From Burkholderia arboris (lineage in GTDB: Bacteria; Pseudomonadota; Gammaproteobacteria; Burkholderiales; Burkholderiaceae): 64,000 bases of DNA. The stretch lies in contig NZ_CABVPX010000031.1 of assembly GCF_902499125.1 (NCBI RefSeq), forward strand, positions 1 through 64,000. The letters are read 5' to 3'. The position numbers were made by a program, and so were the translations under genes. The notes below the pieces were generated by a model that saw nothing but the letters and a program-made list of their open reading frames with translations, made no database searches and was not told the origin of the DNA. Below, in pieces: positions 52,078 to 61,996 of the stretch (positions within the stretch are counted from its first letter, which is position 1; the number at the start of each line of letters is the position of its first letter).

Positions 52078-53490
52078 TCACGCGCACACGCTGCTTGCGA
52101 TGCCGCCTTCGTCCGTGTCGTCGATCGCGGCCCGCAGGTCGTCGATCGCCACCATCAGTTCGCGGACCTGCCGCAGCGACGGGTATTGATGCAGCACGGC
52201 ATGCCATTGCGGCAGGGTCAGCAGTGCGTGCCACACGACGCCGAGGCCGTCCGGATCGGCATCCCGCTGCTGCGCGAGCGCGCTCGCGTATTCGAGGCTC
52301 GCCTGCGCCGACAGCAGCTGCATCCGGCTTGCGGCGCCCAGCAGGCGCGGCGTCGCGTCCGCGGAGGCATCGCAGCAATAGAGCACGTCCCGTTGCAGCG
52401 ACGCTTCGTCGGTCGCCAGTGCGCGCAGCGATGCGCCCTGCACGCGCACCGTGCCCTGGTGCGTCTCGAACGCATAGACTGTGCCGGGGTCGGCCTGCGC
52501 GAGCAGGTTCAGGCCGCGCAGCAGCCGCGGCAAATCGGTCGTCGCGGCATCCGCGGACGCCTTCGCTTCGACGAGGAAGCGGACGTTCCATGCGGACGCG
52601 GGATCGGTGCCGCGCGCGCGTTCGAGCAGGATCGCGTCCCATTCGGTTTTTGCGCGGTCGTGCCGGCCCGGTATTGACGAAGGCACGCGCATCGACGTGA
52701 CCACGCGGTAGGTCCGCTGCTCGTCCACCGCGTCGAGCCTGCGTGCGAGCGCATCGAGCGCCTGTGCCGCCAGCGCTTCGACGGCAGCACCGCGCTGCTG
52801 GGAAGCGGCGCCCTGCGCAACGGCGACCGTGCTGCCTTCGAGCGGCCCCTGGCGGACCCACAGCGCGCGGTATCGGCGCACATCTTCGTCCGATGCCAGT
52901 GCATCGAGACGCAGCATGCGTTCGAGCGCGGGGCTGTCCTTCAGCTTGACGATGTCCTGCTCGAAAGCGGCGTCGGTTGCCATGTCGGGCAGCGCGAGCA
53001 GTTGCGCCAGCGCGGCATGCAGACCGGCCCACGACGCTGCAGTCGCGGCCGCATGCAGCCTTGCGAGGCCGTCGCGTTGCCAGGCCAGTGCGCTGCGCTC
53101 GAGCTTGGCCGGGTGCGCGATCGCATTGACGGCCGAGTGGAGCGCGCGCCGGTCCTGCTCGGCGTGCGCGGACAGCGACGCGTATTCGCGTACGCTCGGC
53201 GCATCGTGACGCAGCACCGAGGCCTGAAACGACGGATCGCCGGATGCCGGATCCATTGCGTCGCGGATCATCTGCGCGAGTGCATCGATGAAGCGTTGCC
53301 GCAATGCTGCGCCGGGAGCGTGGCCGTCTGCCCGCATCCTGCGCGCCGCCTCGATCACGATCGCCAGGGCGGTGGCCGGGTTCGTCGCATCGGTCAGCGA
53401 CGACGCGCCGTCGAGCGGCGGCAGCCGGTAACGGCGCACGACGGCGTGCAGGGTTTCGTCGAGCAGGGCGGGAAGCGGTGTCAGCGACAT
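52078..53490 (-). CDS. Unknown protein with PD-(D/E)XK nuclease-like signatures
   Basis: 470 residues, not a family I can name. Residues 1-220 look mainly helical. In 230-315 there is E238 in an Ala-rich helix (G-A-A-V-E-A-L), D285 in E-W-D-A-I-L-L-E, and E308-A-K310 in R-F-L-V-E-A-K-A. The order E...D...E-x-K with a hydrophobic strand at each side is the hallmark of PD-(D/E)XK nucleases. A C-terminal helical part follows. Stand-alone gene beside a DMT exporter. The nuclease reading is an inference. Confidence 0.7.
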   Translation of the reverse strand: MSLTPLPALLDETLHAVVRRYRLPPLDGASSLTDATNPATALAIVIEAARRMRADGHAPGAALRQRFIDALAQMIRDAMDPASGDPSFQASVLRHDAPSVREYASLSAHAEQDRRALHSAVNAIAHPAKLERSALAWQRDGLARLHAAATAASWAGLHAALAQLLALPDMATDAAFEQDIVKLKDSPALERMLRLDALASDEDVRRYRALWVRQGPLEGSTVAVAQGAASQQRGAAVEALAAQALDALARRLDAVDEQRTYRVVTSMRVPSSIPGRHDRAKTEWDAILLERARGTDPASAWNVRFLVEAKASADAATTDLPRLLRGLNLLAQADPGTVYAFETHQGTVRVQGASLRALATDEASLQRDVLYCCDASADATPRLLGAASRMQLLSAQASLEYASALAQQRDADPDGLGVVWHALLTLPQWHAVLHQYPSLRQVRELMVAIDDLRAAIDDTDEGGIASSVCA

Positions 53491-53780
53491 GGCGGGTCTG
53501 GGCGTGAAGGCGATGCGCGTGTGCGGCGTCAGGGCCGGAACGCGCGACGATGTGCAACGTTATCACGGCGGATCGAAGGTGCACGGTGTCGTGTCGCATC
53601 CGCGTCATGGGGTGACGGGCGGACGAAGCGTGCGTCGTCGATGCCGGCAACCCACATTTCGCGCGAGGCTGAAGCATCCGCTGGCCGCCGCCGCCATAAT
53701 CCGCACGTGCGGCCTGACGCGAACGGGGCGATGCCGACCCGGCCAGCCCCGTCCCGTCCCGCGAATCCGAGTTACCCGAC

Positions 53781-54698
53781 ATGCAGCCAGCCCTGACCCG
53801 CAGCCCGCCCGCCGTCGCGGACCTGCTGCTGCTCCTGACGCTTTCGACGTTATGGGGCGCGTCCTACACATTCATCCGGATCGGCGTCGAGACGATCCCG
53901 CCGCTGACGCTGATCGCCGCGCGCACCTTGATCGCAGGCGCGGTGCTGCTGATGTGGATGCGTGTCCGGCGGATTCCGATGCCGCGCGATCCGACGGTCT
54001 GGCGGCGTTTCTTCGTGCAGGCGCTGCTGAACAGCGTCGTGCCGTTTACGCTGATCGCGTGGGCCGAGCGTTCGGTCGAAGCCGGTCTCGCGACGATCCT
54101 CAATTCCGCTTCCCCGGTGCTCGCGTTCCTCGGCACCTGGCTGATCACGCGCCACGAACCCCTGACGCCGCGCAAACTGTTCGGCGTCGTTGCGGGGCTG
54201 GTGGGCATTGCGATGGTGGTCGGCGTCAGCGTGCTCGACGGACTGGGGCGGCAACTCGTGCCGCAACTGGCGATCGTCGCGGCGACCGTCTGCTACGCGG
54301 GCGCCGCGATCTACGGACGCTCGTTCAAGGGGCTGTCGCCGGCCGCACCGGCCGCGGGCTCGCTCGTCGTCGGCGCGCTCGTGCTGGTGCCCGCGAGCCT
54401 CGTCGTCGACCGGCCGTGGACGCTTCATCCGTCGCCGCAAGCGCTGCTGGCGCTGGCCGCGCTCGCGATCTTCTCGACGGCGCTGGCGTTCGTCATCTAC
54501 TTCCGGCTCGTGCAGACGCTCGGTTCGGTCGGCACGACCGCGCAGGCCTATCTGCGCGTGCCGATCGGCGTCGGCATCAGCATGGCGCTGCTCGGCGAGT
54601 CGCTGTCGATGTCGGCCTGGCTGGGACTCGGATGCGTGGTCGCGGGCGTGGCGGCGATGACGCTGCCGTCACGAAACGCCGGGCAGCCACGCACCTGA
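53781..54698 (+). CDS. DMT (EamA) family transporter
   Basis: 305 residues with ten predicted helices in two EamA repeats (L-W-G-A-S-Y-T-F-I-R near residue 25; Y-A-G-A-A-I-Y-G-R in the second). An inner-membrane metabolite exporter of unknown substrate. The 290-base gap before it, up to the unknown gene, holds no recognisable feature. It is convergent with the hydratase at only 4 bases' distance. Confidence 0.88.
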   Translation: MQPALTRSPPAVADLLLLLTLSTLWGASYTFIRIGVETIPPLTLIAARTLIAGAVLLMWMRVRRIPMPRDPTVWRRFFVQALLNSVVPFTLIAWAERSVEAGLATILNSASPVLAFLGTWLITRHEPLTPRKLFGVVAGLVGIAMVVGVSVLDGLGRQLVPQLAIVAATVCYAGAAIYGRSFKGLSPAAPAAGSLVVGALVLVPASLVVDRPWTLHPSPQALLALAALAIFSTALAFVIYFRLVQTLGSVGTTAQAYLRVPIGVGISMALLGESLSMSAWLGLGCVVAGVAAMTLPSRNAGQPRT

Positions 54699-54702
54699 CC
54701 GA

Positions 54703-55464
54703 TCACGCCGTCAACGTCACCGACAGGCTGCCGAGCTCGCCGAAGCGGACCGTCAGCGCATCGCCGAGCGGCACGTCGATCGCGCCCGCGTACGAACCCG
54801 TCGTCACGATCTGCCCGGCGCGCACCGCATCGCCGCGCGACGCGAGGAAATTGACGAGCCACACGAGCGGCTTCAGCGGATCGCCGTCCGGATGGCGGCC
54901 GTCGATCGTGCGGTTCAGCGCGCCTTCGAACGACAGCGCCAAGGTGGCGAGCGGCACGTTCAGCCCGTCGGGCACGACGGGGCCGACGCACAGCCCCTGG
55001 TTGAATTGCCCGTCGGCCAGCAGCTCGAACTTCGACGCGCGCGCCGGTTCCGCATAGCGGCAGCCGAGCACCTCGAGCACGACGCGCACTTCGCGGATCG
55101 CGGCGCGCACGTCGCTTTCCTCATACGGCCGCTCGCGGGCGGGCAGGTCGCGATCGAGCACGAACGCGATTTCCGGTTCGATCCGTACGATCGGCCCGCC
55201 GACGACGCGGTACGGCGCATCCGCTTCGCGGATCGTCGACGCGAAGATCGGCGCGAGGATCACGCGGTCGGGCGGCGGCAGCGCGCATTTCCATCCGCCG
55301 ACGGGTTCGCCGAGCAGGTCGGCCACGCGTTGCTGGATCGCGAGCGCGGTGTCGACGTCCTCGGGGCGCAGCGCATCAGGCAACAGCGGGCCGGGCGAGC
55401 CGGCATGGCGGGCGGCGACGAGATGCTGGGCGGCGCCGTCCACGCGTTCGGTAGTCGTTGTCAT
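54703..55464 (-). CDS. 2-keto-4-pentenoate hydratase-like (fumarylacetoacetase fold)
   Basis: 253 residues of the MhpD/FAH-fold group: W-K-C-A-L-P near residue 56, metal-binding I-E-P-E-I-A-F-V-L (E-x-E), and a late I-V-T-T-G-S-Y-A-G. It probably hydrates a 2-oxo-alkenoate or handles a sugar-acid-derived keto acid. Start 55464 is chosen; the longer frame has no conserved content. It is divergent from the sugar ABC operon, with the LacI-type operator in the shared 343-base region, so it may belong to the same regulon. Confidence 0.83.
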   Translation of the reverse strand: MTTTTERVDGAAQHLVAARHAGSPGPLLPDALRPEDVDTALAIQQRVADLLGEPVGGWKCALPPPDRVILAPIFASTIREADAPYRVVGGPIVRIEPEIAFVLDRDLPARERPYEESDVRAAIREVRVVLEVLGCRYAEPARASKFELLADGQFNQGLCVGPVVPDGLNVPLATLALSFEGALNRTIDGRHPDGDPLKPLVWLVNFLASRGDAVRAGQIVTTGSYAGAIDVPLGDALTVRFGELGSLSVTLTA

Positions 55465-55667
55465 GTCGGTTGAGCGAGTTGAAAGTGGGGCCGGCAAAAA
55501 GGGGCCGGACGAAAGTCGCATCGTCGATGATAGCGCCTTCGGCACGATGGCCGCTCGATCCGGGCGCATAGGGACGGCTCGCGGCCGTCGCGCAGGCCCT
55601 CGGGATATCCCCTAGCCGATCGTTTCATGCCGGTGCTTGCACGCCGGGCAGGTTGTGCGACACAATA

Positions 55668-55683
55668 GGGAAAGCGCTTTCCC
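55668..55683. promoter_or_regulatory. Perfect LacI-type operator
   Basis: GGGAAAGCGCTTTCCC, a fully symmetric 16-base site with the central GC step typical of LacI/GalR operators. It lies 125 bases before the binding-protein start in the 343-base gap shared with the divergent hydratase. The LacI-family gene at 62923 is the probable binder. No other gene is seen in the gap. Confidence 0.75.
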
Positions 55684-55807
55684 AAATGAATCGGACGACG
55701 GGAAACGCGGGCGCCCTGCGCGACGGATCGCGGCTGCATGCCGCACAGCCGGCCGCCGCACGCCACTGGCCGTACGCAACGATTCAACAACAACGTGGAG
55801 ACAGCAG

Positions 55808-57043
55808 ATGTTCAACAGGCTTCGAGCGGTAACTTTCGCAGTCCTTTCAGTGCTGGCGGCGCAGGTGTGCGCCGCGCCGGTCACGCTCGACGTGACGGGC
55901 TGGAAGGGCGGCGGCGCCGAGCCCGCCAACATGGCGGCGCTGATCGCAAAGTTCGAGAAGGAAAACCCCGACATCAAGGTCAAGTTCGAATACATGTCGC
56001 GCAACGACACGACGACGGTCGTGGCGTCGCGGCTGCAGGGCGGCAACGGGCCCGACGTGCTGATGGTCGACCGCGAGCTGATGCGGCAGTGGCAGGGCGC
56101 GCACCAGTTGCTGGATCTGAGCGGCGAGAAGTGGGTGCCGACGATCTGGCGCGGCGTGCGCACCCATACGCAGATCGGCGGGAAGACCTACATGCTGCCG
56201 ATGGAACTGGTCGGCATCGGCTTGTTCGCGAACCTCGACCTGCTCAAGCGCGCGGGCATCGCGACGGTGCCGACCGACGTCGACCAGTTGAAAGCCGCGT
56301 GCGGGAAGCTCGCGGCGGCCGGCATCACGCCGATGCTGCTGCCCGCGAAGGAAGGCTGGGCGCCCGCGGCGCTCGTGATCGCGTCCGGGCTCGCGGCCGG
56401 CGGCGGCGACGCGGATGCGCGCGCCGAGTCGTTCGTCGGTGCGGGCAGCGCGCGCTTCGCGGCCGATCCGGCGTTCAAGCAATCGATGGCTGCGCTGAAG
56501 GTGCTCGCGGACGCGAAGTGCTTCGTGCCGCGCCTGAACAATGGCGTGAGCGCGTGGAGCACGGGGCTGACCGAATTCCAGGCCGGCCGCGTCGCGATGA
56601 TGCCGCAGGGCGCGTGGAATATCGCGAAGTTCAGTGCGACGAAGGGGCTGTCGTTCCAGTTCGCGCCGCTGCCGGCGCTCGTGTCCGGCAACGGGCCGGT
56701 CGCGCTCGACATGCTCGGCACCGCGTGGGCGATCAATGCGGCGTCGCACCAGGCCGATGCCGCGAAGAAGTGGCTCGCGTTCTGGGCGCGCCCCGACAAC
56801 GACCGCCAGTTCCTCGACGCGGAAGCCGGGTTCAGCCCATTCGAGGGCGGCACCGACGCGATGCCGCCGCAGGCGCAGCCGTACGCGGCCGCGCAGAAGA
56901 ACGGGCACGTCGTGCTGTATCCGAAGGGCGTGTGGACCGGCGCGCTGTTCACGGCGATCTGGAATTCGATGTCCGCGTATTTCCTCGACATCGGGCAGGA
57001 CCCGGCGAAACTGCTCGCCCGTTGGGATGCGGCCGCGCGATGA
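55808..57043 (+). CDS. Sugar ABC transporter substrate-binding protein
   Basis: 411 residues, signal peptide ending A-Q-V-C-A-A. It is a family 1 extracellular solute-binding protein: N-P-D-I-K-V-K-F-E-Y, G-N-G-P-D-V-L-M-V-D, and M-P-Q-G-A-W-N. It captures a sugar in the periplasm for the two permeases encoded next. ATG 55808 follows GGAGACAGC. First gene of a seven-gene operon running to the lactonase. Confidence 0.93.
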   Translation: MFNRLRAVTFAVLSVLAAQVCAAPVTLDVTGWKGGGAEPANMAALIAKFEKENPDIKVKFEYMSRNDTTTVVASRLQGGNGPDVLMVDRELMRQWQGAHQLLDLSGEKWVPTIWRGVRTHTQIGGKTYMLPMELVGIGLFANLDLLKRAGIATVPTDVDQLKAACGKLAAAGITPMLLPAKEGWAPAALVIASGLAAGGGDADARAESFVGAGSARFAADPAFKQSMAALKVLADAKCFVPRLNNGVSAWSTGLTEFQAGRVAMMPQGAWNIAKFSATKGLSFQFAPLPALVSGNGPVALDMLGTAWAINAASHQADAAKKWLAFWARPDNDRQFLDAEAGFSPFEGGTDAMPPQAQPYAAAQKNGHVVLYPKGVWTGALFTAIWNSMSAYFLDIGQDPAKLLARWDAAAR

Positions 57044-57113
57044 GCTGCCTGACTGCTGACATTTCCCGTGCCGCGCGAGGGTGCGCGGCGCGGTTCGACG
57101 AAGGAGGCGCACG

Positions 57114-57983
57114 ATGAAGCGCAACCGGACCTTGCTGTGGTGCGCCGTGCCGGCGCTCGCGCTGTACGCGCTGCTGAGCCTGTATCCGTTGTTCAAGGCC
57201 GCGCGGATGAGCCTGACGGATTTTTCCGGCGTAGGCGATGCGCACTGGATCGGGCTCGCGAACTACGCGGCCGCGTTTCGCGATCCGGCGAGCCTGCATA
57301 CGCTCGTCGTCACGTTCGCGTATGCGGCGATCGTCGTGATCGTGCAGAACGGGCTCGGGTTGCTGTTCGCGGCGCTGCTGTTCTCGCTGCCGCGGCTGCG
57401 AGGCGCGCTGCGGGTCGGGCTGCTCGTGCCGAGCATGTTCTCGGCGGTGATCGCCGGGTTCGTGTGGGAGTACCTGTACTCGCCCCTCGGCGGCGGCATC
57501 AACGAGCTGCTGCATCTCGTGCATCTGGACGCGTTGCAGCAGGTATGGCTCGGCGATCCGTCGGTCACGCTGCCGGCCGTCACGGCCGTGCACGTGTGGA
57601 TGTACGTCGGCTATTCGACGGCGATCTTCCTGGCCGGCTACCTGAACATTCCGTCGGAACTGCACGACGCGGCGAAGCTCGACGGCGCGAACGCGTGGGT
57701 GCGCTTCACGCGCATCGACTTGCCGCTGCTCGCGCCGGCCTTCACCGTGAACATCACGCTGAGCACGATCGGCACGCTGAAGACCTTCGAACTGCCGCTC
57801 GTGCTGACCAACGGCGGGCCCGACGGCGCGACGACCACGCTCGGGCTGCAAATTTTCCACAGCCTGTTCAACGACTACAAGTTCGGCTTCGCGAGCGCGT
57901 TGTCGATGATCATGCTCTCGATCGTCGTGGTGGTCGCGACCACCCAGAACACGATCCTGCGCCGCCGGGAGGACAACCTGTGA
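57114..57983 (+). CDS. Sugar ABC transporter permease (MalF/UgpA type)
   Basis: 289 residues, six membrane helices. The cytoplasmic coupling motif E-L-H-D-A-A-K-L-D-G-A is the EAA loop of binding-protein-dependent permeases. It forms a heterodimer channel with the next protein. Start ATG 57114 with AAGGAGG before it. Its stop overlaps the second permease's GTG. Confidence 0.93.
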   Translation: MKRNRTLLWCAVPALALYALLSLYPLFKAARMSLTDFSGVGDAHWIGLANYAAAFRDPASLHTLVVTFAYAAIVVIVQNGLGLLFAALLFSLPRLRGALRVGLLVPSMFSAVIAGFVWEYLYSPLGGGINELLHLVHLDALQQVWLGDPSVTLPAVTAVHVWMYVGYSTAIFLAGYLNIPSELHDAAKLDGANAWVRFTRIDLPLLAPAFTVNITLSTIGTLKTFELPLVLTNGGPDGATTTLGLQIFHSLFNDYKFGFASALSMIMLSIVVVVATTQNTILRRREDNL

Positions 57984-58882
57984 ACGTCATCCGCCAACGC
58001 TTTCATGCGGACCATCCGTCCGCCGGCACGTCGGGCGGCGGGCTGCGCGCGGGCACGCTGCTGCGCCGCGTGCCGGGCTTCGCGCGGCTGGTGGCCGCCA
58101 TCGCGATCGTCGCGATCGTGCTGCTGCCGACGATCTACATGGTGCTGATGTCGCTGCGCACCGGCGACGACATCATCGCGCGCCCGCTCGGGCTGCCCGA
58201 TCACGTGTTCTTCGGCAACTACGTGGCCGTGTTCACCGAGATGAACTACTGGCGCAGCGTCGCGAACACGATCGGCATCACGCTCGCGGTCACGTTCCTC
58301 GTCGCGCTGCTGTCGTCGCTCGCGGCCTATCCGCTGGCCCGCGTGAAGGGCCGGTTGTCGACCGCGGTCTACATCGTGCTGACGCTCGGCCTGACGATCC
58401 CGATGTTCGTCAGCCTGACGCCGCTGTACGTGCTGTTCCGCGACCTGCACCTGCTCAATACGTATCTCGGCGTCGTGCTCGCGTACACCGTGCAGAGCCT
58501 GCCGCTCGGCGTGTTCTTCTACACGAGCTTCCTGAAGCGCATTCCGCTCGAACTGGAAGAAGCGGCGGTGATGGACGGCTGCAGCCCGCTGCAGGTGTAC
58601 TGGTACATCGTGCTGCCGCTGCTGCGGCCGATCACCGGCACGCTCGCGATGTTCGTCACGTTGTCGGTGTGGAACGACCTCGTCTATCCGCTGCTGTTCC
58701 TGACCGACTCGTCGAAGTTCACGATCACGGTCGCGGTGTTCCGCTTCATCGGCACCAACGACATCGACCCGACCAAGCTGTTCCCGGCGGCGGTGATGGG
58801 CACGCTGCCGCTGCTCGTGCTGTTCTTCATTCTTCAGCGCAGGATCGTCGCGGGCATCACGGCCGGCGCGGTCAAGGGGTGA
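57980..58882 (+). CDS. Sugar ABC transporter permease (MalG/UgpE type)
   Basis: 300 residues, six membrane helices and an EAA loop E-L-E-E-A-A-V-M-D-G-C. The start is GTG 57980, overlapping the previous stop by 4 bases (GTGA), with GGGAGGA before it. The first 30 residues are a basic cytoplasmic extension. Partner of the first permease. Confidence 0.92.
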   Translation: MNVIRQRFHADHPSAGTSGGGLRAGTLLRRVPGFARLVAAIAIVAIVLLPTIYMVLMSLRTGDDIIARPLGLPDHVFFGNYVAVFTEMNYWRSVANTIGITLAVTFLVALLSSLAAYPLARVKGRLSTAVYIVLTLGLTIPMFVSLTPLYVLFRDLHLLNTYLGVVLAYTVQSLPLGVFFYTSFLKRIPLELEEAAVMDGCSPLQVYWYIVLPLLRPITGTLAMFVTLSVWNDLVYPLLFLTDSSKFTITVAVFRFIGTNDIDPTKLFPAAVMGTLPLLVLFFILQRRIVAGITAGAVKG

Positions 58883-58886
58883 AATC

Positions 58887-59672
58887 ATGAATCCATTCGA
58901 ATCGCTCGACGGCCGCGTGATCGTCGTCACCGGCGGCGGCGACGGCATCGGTCTCGGCATCGTCGAAGTGCTCGCGCAATGCGGCGCGCAGGTCGTCGTC
59001 GCGGAGAAGAACGTCGCGCGCGCCGATGCGGTGCGCGAACGGCTCGGCGGCCGCGACGCGCTGTTCGTCGAAACCGACGTCGCGGATCCGGCGAGCGTCG
59101 TCGCGCTGTTCGGGCGCGTCGACGCGCATCATGGCCGGCTCGACGGGCTCGTGAACAACGCGGGCGTTACGCTGCACGGCCCGTTCGATGCGTTCTCGCT
59201 CGACGACTGCGACCGCCTGTACCGCACCAACCTGCGCTCGATGTTCCAGTGCGCGCAGCTCGCGGCGCCGCGCATCGCTCGCGCCGGCGGCGGCGCGATC
59301 GTCAACATCGCGTCGAACCATGCGGGCGCGAGCGTGCCGGGCTTCGAGATGTACGCGGCGACCAAGGGCGGCATCGTCGCGATGTCGCGCGCGATGGCGA
59401 CGAGCCTCGCGCCGCAGCGCATCCGCGTCAACACGCTGAGCCCCGGCTTCACGCTGAACGCGCCGATCGGCGCGGCGCTCGAGCGCGATCCCGCGCTGCT
59501 CGACGCGTATCGCGCGCTGCATCCCGCGCAGCGCATCAACGAGCCGGCCGATATCGGCCGGATCGCCGCGTTCCTGCTGTCGGACGCGGCGACCGGCATC
59601 GCCGGCGCCGATCTCGTCGCCGACAACGGCATGTCGGCACTGCTGTTCAACCGGACCCGTTCCTCCACATGA
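58887..59672 (+). CDS. Short-chain dehydrogenase, probable sugar 1-dehydrogenase
   Basis: 261 residues, classical SDR: T-G-G-G-D-G-I-G (residues 16-23), N-N-A-G, I-A-S, and Y-A-A-T-K (Y-x3-K). In this operon it would oxidise the imported aldose to its lactone, ahead of the SMP-30 lactonase and the dehydratase. Galactose, arabinose or fucose are all possible. Its stop overlaps the next start (ATGA at 59669). Confidence 0.88.
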   Translation: MNPFESLDGRVIVVTGGGDGIGLGIVEVLAQCGAQVVVAEKNVARADAVRERLGGRDALFVETDVADPASVVALFGRVDAHHGRLDGLVNNAGVTLHGPFDAFSLDDCDRLYRTNLRSMFQCAQLAAPRIARAGGGAIVNIASNHAGASVPGFEMYAATKGGIVAMSRAMATSLAPQRIRVNTLSPGFTLNAPIGAALERDPALLDAYRALHPAQRINEPADIGRIAAFLLSDAATGIAGADLVADNGMSALLFNRTRSST

Positions 59673-60814
59673 AGATCACCGAAATCGAAACATTCGCGGT
59701 CGCGCCGCGCTGGCAGTTCGTCAAGGTCAGCACCGACGAAGGGCTGGCCGGCTGGGGCGAGCCGATCGTCGAAGGGCGCGCGGCCACGACCGCGGCGGCC
59801 GTGCACGAACTCGCCGACTACCTGATCGGCCGCGATCCGCGCCACATCGAGGACCTGTTCCAGGTCATGTACCGCGGCGGCTTCTATCGCGGCGGCCCGA
59901 TCCTGACGAGCGCGATCTCGGGCATCGAGCAGGCGCTGTGGGACATCAAGGCGCGCGCGCTCGGCGTGCCCGTCTACGACCTGCTCGGCGGCCCCGTGCG
60001 CGACAAGGCGCGGGTCTATGCGCACGTGAAGGGCGACACCCCCGAAGAGATGGCCGCGAACGCGCGGCAGCTCGTCGAGGCCGGCTATACCGCGCTGAAG
60101 ATGGGGGTCGTCAACGCGACCGACTGGATCGAATCGCCGGCGGCGATCGACCGCGCGGTCGCACGCTTCGGCACGGTACGCGACGCGATCGGCAAGGAAG
60201 TGGGGCTCGGCATCGACTTCCACGGCCGCGTGCGCCGCCCGGTTGCGAAGGCGCTCGCGAAAGCGCTCGCGCCGTTCGATCCGATGTTCTACGAGGAATT
60301 GCTGCTGCCCGAGCACAACGACGCGCTGCGCGAAGTCGCGCGCGACTGCGCGGTGCCGCTCGCGACGGGCGAGCGGCTGTTCACGCGCTGGCAGTTCAAG
60401 GCGCTGCTGCAGGAAGGTGTCGTCGATATCGTGCAGCCCGACGTGAGTCATACGGGCGGTATCTGGGAGCTGCGCAAGATCGCGGCGATGGCCGAAGCGT
60501 ACGACGTCGCGGTCGCACCGCATTGCCCGCTCGGCCCGCTGACGCTCGCGGCGTCGCTGCAGATCGATTTCTGCACGCCGAACGCGTTCATCCAGGAGCA
60601 GTCGACCAATGTGGCCTATCACGACGACAACGCGATGTATGCGTACACGCGCGGCATCCCGTTCGCGTTCGACGCGGGCTACGTGGCGCGTCCGGATGCG
60701 CCGGGGCTCGGCGTCGAGATCGACGAGGAGAAGGTGAGGGCAGCCGCCGCGACCGGGCACCGCTGGCGCAACCCGGTGTGGCGCCGCGAGGATGGCTCGG
60801 TCGCCGAATGGTAA
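59669..60814 (+). CDS. dgoD: Galactonate dehydratase-type enolase superfamily enzyme
   Basis: 381 residues, mandelate racemase/muconate lactonising family, very like Escherichia coli DgoD in length and residue numbering: metal ligands D183, E209 and E235, acid/base H185 (D-F-H-G-R-V) and H285 (A-P-H-C-P-L-G-P). It dehydrates D-galactonate or a close relative to a 2-keto-3-deoxy acid. One difference: the usual E-E-P after strand 4 reads E-E-L (209-211). Context of lactonase, dehydrogenase and ABC uptake fits the De Ley-Doudoroff oxidative route. The exact aldonate is uncertain. Confidence 0.85.
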   Translation: MKITEIETFAVAPRWQFVKVSTDEGLAGWGEPIVEGRAATTAAAVHELADYLIGRDPRHIEDLFQVMYRGGFYRGGPILTSAISGIEQALWDIKARALGVPVYDLLGGPVRDKARVYAHVKGDTPEEMAANARQLVEAGYTALKMGVVNATDWIESPAAIDRAVARFGTVRDAIGKEVGLGIDFHGRVRRPVAKALAKALAPFDPMFYEELLLPEHNDALREVARDCAVPLATGERLFTRWQFKALLQEGVVDIVQPDVSHTGGIWELRKIAAMAEAYDVAVAPHCPLGPLTLAASLQIDFCTPNAFIQEQSTNVAYHDDNAMYAYTRGIPFAFDAGYVARPDAPGLGVEIDEEKVRAAAATGHRWRNPVWRREDGSVAEW

Positions 60815-60845
60815 GCGGCACGAACGGACGAGGAGAAACGCAATC

Positions 60846-61925
<1,080 letters not shown>

Positions 61926-61944
61926 GGCCGGCTCCCGGCAGGTT

Positions 61945-61967
61945 CCGCCCGCCGCACCGGCGGGCGG
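61945..61967 (+). terminator. Hairpin between ATPase and lactonase genes
   Basis: CCGCCCGCCG / CGGCGGGCGG, ten-base perfect arms with a three-base loop, 19 bases after the ATPase stop. No T-run follows. It may lower or buffer expression of the lactonase or protect the upstream mRNA. Confidence 0.45.
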
Positions 61968-61996
61968 CCGAACGCATGCACAAAAACAGAATTTCG

